The notes beneath the pieces are model-generated. The model searched no databases, had not been told where the DNA came from, and saw only the letters and a list, made by a program, of their open reading frames with translations. Shown piece by piece: positions 4,974-6,458 of a stretch of DNA of 6,458 nucleotides. The stretch covers positions 1 through 6,458 of the forward strand of contig CAPAOL010000071.1 of NCBI GenBank assembly GCA_948579315.1. The letters are read 5' to 3'. Source of the stretch: an uncultured Phocaeicola sp. GTDB lineage: Bacteria; Bacteroidota; Bacteroidia; Bacteroidales; Bacteroidaceae. The translations under genes were made by a program, and so were the position numbers. How positions within the stretch are numbered: position 1 is the first letter of the stretch; every line of letters starts with the position of its first letter.

Positions 4974-5462
4974 ATGATTCGTTACAAAATTTATCAGAAC
5001 CAGCAGAAGAAAGGCTTGAATGCGGGTAAGTGGTTCGCCCGTGCAGTAAGCGATGAGACGTTTGATTTGGCAAAGCTTGCCGAACACATGTCGAAGCACA
5101 ATTCACCATATTCCGGTGGTGTCATCAAAGGTGTGCTTTCGGATATGGTAGATTGTATCAAGGAGTTGTTGCTGGACGGCAAATGTGTGAAAATTGATGA
5201 TCTTGCCATTTTTGGTGTGGGTATTCGCAGTAAGGCAGCTGATACGCTGGAAGAGTTTTCATTGGAGAAGAATGTTACTGGCATGCGTCTGAAAGCTCGT
5301 GCCACAGGTAACTTATCAACTACCAACTTGAAACTTGACAGTCAGTTGAAGCAGCTGGCGGAATATCAGAAACCGGGCACTTCCGGAGGTGGTTCTGATT
5401 CGGGTGATAACCCTGATCCGAAACCGGACGGAGGTGGCGAAGCACCCGACCCGGCTGCTTAA
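4974..5462 (+). CDS. HU-like (HU-HIG) DNA-binding protein
   Basis: A 162-aa protein. Residues 1-125 match the Bacteroidales HU-like family: MIRYKIYQNQQKKG, then a helical dimerisation region (FDLAKLAEHMSKHNS, GGVIKGVLSDMVDCIKELLL) and the conserved beta segment VKIDDLAIFGVGI (72-84) that leads into the DNA-gripping arm. From residue 134 the tail is glycine-, aspartate- and proline-rich low-complexity sequence (GTSGGGSDSGDNPDPKPDGG and following) and is probably disordered and acidic. It presumably binds and bends DNA as a dimer in the cytoplasm; sequence preference is unknown. The ATG at 4974 follows an AT-rich leader and an exact TAnnTTTG box. It is followed at a distance of 261 nt by the smalll/amidase pair. 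Its codon usage lacks the strong C-bias of the primase/helicase genes. Confidence 0.9.
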   Translation: MIRYKIYQNQQKKGLNAGKWFARAVSDETFDLAKLAEHMSKHNSPYSGGVIKGVLSDMVDCIKELLLDGKCVKIDDLAIFGVGIRSKAADTLEEFSLEKNVTGMRLKARATGNLSTTNLKLDSQLKQLAEYQKPGTSGGGSDSGDNPDPKPDGGGEAPDPAA

Positions 5463-5478
5463 AAGATTCACCACTGAT

Positions 5479-5645
5479 TACACAGATTTCCACAGATTAT
5501 AATTTAATTCAAGTTTCGCTAGTCGGTATATCCCGCATGGTTTTCCCTCCTTTCAAGAAGCTATGCAGCGTACTTGCAAAACTTTAGTAATTTAATTGGC
5601 AGTCATTAAAGTAGTCGATTATTTATTTCTGTGTGAGTCTGTGTA
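5479..5645. repeat. Inverted pair TACACAGA-N4-CACAGA bracketing 131 bp
   Basis: TACACAGATTTCCACAGA (5479-5496) reappears on the opposite strand at 5628-5645 as TACACAGACTCACACAGA, matching in 14-15 of 18 positions. Between them AATTTAATT occurs twice in direct orientation (5501, 5590), and AAGTTTCGC (5511-5519) can pair with GCAAAACTT (5576-5584). CACAGATT-type strings are dispersed intergenic repeats in Bacteroides genomes as I recall. The 5463-5723 gap holds no gene that I can support and no exact TAnnTTTG box. Confidence 0.5.
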
Positions 5646-5723
5646 GTAGTATGCATAGTTGCGTAGTTTGCAGCTCTGTGAGAAAAGAAAACTGTTATCC
5701 ATTTATTTAAAACCTGTTATTGT

Positions 5724-5831
5724 ATGAGCAAATCATCCTCTTCCCGCTCTGTATGGAGCTTCATTATCAAAGTAATCATCACCGTTGCCACCGCTGTTGG
5801 GGGCTTGCTCGGAGTACAAAGTTGCATATAG
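5724..5831 (+). CDS. 'smalll' protein, 35-aa membrane peptide
   Basis: ATG at 5724 to TAG at 5829-5831. It encodes a basic, serine-rich start (MSKSSSSRS) followed by a hydrophobic helix (WSFIIKVIITVATAVGGLLG) and a short VQSCI end. This is the shape of the NCBI-named 'smalll protein' family, found in Bacteroides directly upstream of N-acetylmuramoyl-L-alanine amidase genes. It lies 4 nt before the amidase ATG and overlaps an in-frame upstream ATG (5785) of the amidase frame, so translation is probably coupled. It is expected to sit in the inner membrane as a single span. A holin-like or membrane-anchoring partner role for the amidase is inference only. Confidence 0.85.
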   Translation: MSKSSSSRSVWSFIIKVIITVATAVGGLLGVQSCI

Positions 5832-5835
5832 ATCT

Positions 5836-6249
5836 ATGCAAACTATTACACTGATTATCATTCATTGCAGTGCCACGCCGGAAGGAAAATCCCTTTCGGC
5901 GGAGGCTTGCCGACAAGATCATATCCTGCACCGTGGTTTTCGTGATATTGGCTATCATTTTTACATTACTCGCAACGGGGAGATCCACCGGGGACGTGCG
6001 TTAGAAAAGGTCGGGGCACACTGCCGTAATCATAATAGCCATTCAATAGGTGTCTGTTATGAAGGTGGCTTGGATGCGGATGGAAAGCCCAAGGATACTC
6101 GCACTATGGAACAACGGGGCTCGCTGCTTGCTTTATTGCGTGAATTACGACGGCAGTTTCCCAAAGCGTTGATTGTGGGACATCGGGATTTGAACCCAAT
6201 GAAAGGGTGTCCGTGCTTTGATTGTGTGAAGGAATATCGGGATGTATAG
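5836..6249 (+). CDS. N-acetylmuramoyl-L-alanine amidase, T7-lysozyme type (Amidase_2)
   Basis: A 137-aa enzyme expected to cleave the amide bond between N-acetylmuramic acid and L-alanine in peptidoglycan. It begins MQTITLIIIHCSATPEG. All catalytic and zinc positions of the T7-lysozyme/PGRP fold are visible: H10 in IIHCSAT, Y40 in IGYHFYI, H116 in VGHRDLNP, K123, and C125 in KGCPCFDC. There is no signal peptide, as in phage endolysins, so it would need a partner or lysis to reach the wall. The ATG at 5836 is chosen because the family starts with the TLIIIHCSAT strand at once; an in-frame ATG at 5785 would add 17 residues lying inside the smalll gene and is not preferred. It forms a two-gene unit with the smalll peptide. 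The end of the gene is followed by about 60 nt without clear features before the convergent terminator. Confidence 0.92.
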   Translation: MQTITLIIIHCSATPEGKSLSAEACRQDHILHRGFRDIGYHFYITRNGEIHRGRALEKVGAHCRNHNSHSIGVCYEGGLDADGKPKDTRTMEQRGSLLALLRELRRQFPKALIVGHRDLNPMKGCPCFDCVKEYRDV

Positions 6250-6309
6250 CAACACCTCAGTAAGTACACCGGTTTTTGCCCTAGGCACATACTCCAACGA
6301 AGGTCGCAT

Positions 6310-6359
6310 AAAAAAACTACACTCCCAAAGTTTTAGTGTCTAACTTTGGGGGTGCAGTT
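6310..6359 (-). terminator. Terminator of the convergent Rpn-like gene
   Basis: Two 18-nt arms (6342-6359 and 6315-6332) pair in 16 positions plus a possible G-U, around a 9-nt loop. Read on the minus strand the stem is followed by a T-run (complement of the A-run 6316-6310). It begins 13 nt after the stop codon of the leftward gene. Read rightwards there is no T-run, so it is primarily a terminator for that gene, though the stem may also stop amidase transcripts. Confidence 0.85.
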
Positions 6360-6372
6360 CACATCTCCCGAC

Positions 6373-6458
6373 TTATAAATCTTCAATCTCTATCTCCGAC
6401 AGGCCTGTGCTTTCCATAATAATGGCAGTAGGTATACCTGCCATTTTCAAGCTGCGAG
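6373..6458 (-). CDS. C-terminus of a probable Rpn / PD-(D/E)XK nuclease-transposase family protein (partial)
   Basis: Only the last 28 codons are in the window, ending at the TAA at 6375-6373. The visible end, LKMAGIPTAIIMESTGLSEI followed by EIEDL, matches the closing pattern of Rpn-family PD-(D/E)XK nuclease/putative transposase proteins (a 'Lk..gi....I...TGLs.eeIe.L' helical end). The catalytic domain lies outside the window, so the call depends on this short motif. Rpn proteins are linked to recombination or DNA cleavage and are multicopy in Bacteroides. The gene is convergent with the amidase and has its own terminator. Confidence 0.6.
   Translation of the reverse strand, partial: RSLKMAGIPTAIIMESTGLSEIEIEDL

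Noticed and set aside
4994..5326. 110-codon minus-strand frame in the HU-like gene
   Set aside because: It is a shadow of the HU domain, with no start context or family.
1..6458. CRISPR array, tRNA or rRNA genes
   Set aside because: No regularly spaced repeats with unique spacers and no tRNA-like cloverleaf or rRNA-like sequence were seen on either strand.

Overview
The window looks like chromosomal DNA from a Bacteroides-type bacterium (order Bacteroidales). This rests on recognisable Bacteroides families (DUF3868, DUF3575, the BT4734/BF3469 VirE-N family, DUF3987, DUF4248, an HU-HIG protein, 'smalll' protein). It is also supported by -7 boxes of the form TAnnTTTG and by A-rich start regions without Shine-Dalgarno sequences. 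No database search was possible; family names come from recognising the translated sequences.

Left part (1-1433): the start of a fimbria-type operon read leftwards. A DUF3575 barrel-like protein (421-1008) is followed 14 nt later by a DUF3868 protein cut by the window edge (1-406). Its roughly 390-nt upstream region is AT-rich and holds tandem repeats, two hairpins and a candidate promoter. A bidirectional terminator (1396-1435) closes it off from the next block.

Middle part (1434-4752): a small helix-turn-helix-like gene (1434-1735, minus) that needs a -1 frameshift at an A6G run to be read in full. It is divergent from a two-gene primase/helicase operon on the plus strand: a BT4734-like primase-type domain protein (1900-2523), then a 620-aa protein with a PriCT-like N-terminus, a DUF3987 P-loop ATPase core and a C-terminal winged-helix-like end (2544-4406). 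A 57-nt near-palindrome separates this operon from the convergent DUF4248 gene (4534-4752).

Right part (4753-6458): DUF4248 and an HU-like DNA-binding gene (4974-5462) are divergent. Between their promoters lies a run of six TAASYG-like units at exactly 10-bp spacing. Downstream are a 35-aa membrane 'smalll' peptide (5724-5831) and, 4 nt later, a T7-lysozyme-type N-acetylmuramoyl-L-alanine amidase without a signal peptide (5836-6249). The window ends in the C-terminus of a convergent gene that resembles an Rpn/PD-(D/E)XK transposase-nuclease, with its own terminator.

Taken together, 1434-6249 reads like a compact phage- or satellite-derived module (regulator, split primase-helicase, DNA-binding protein, membrane peptide plus endolysin-like amidase) with no integrase or capsid gene visible. 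The most unusual structural signals are a gapped ~60-bp inverted repeat bracketing the ATPase part of the DUF3987 gene, the 10-bp phased array, and the frameshift site in the small regulator.
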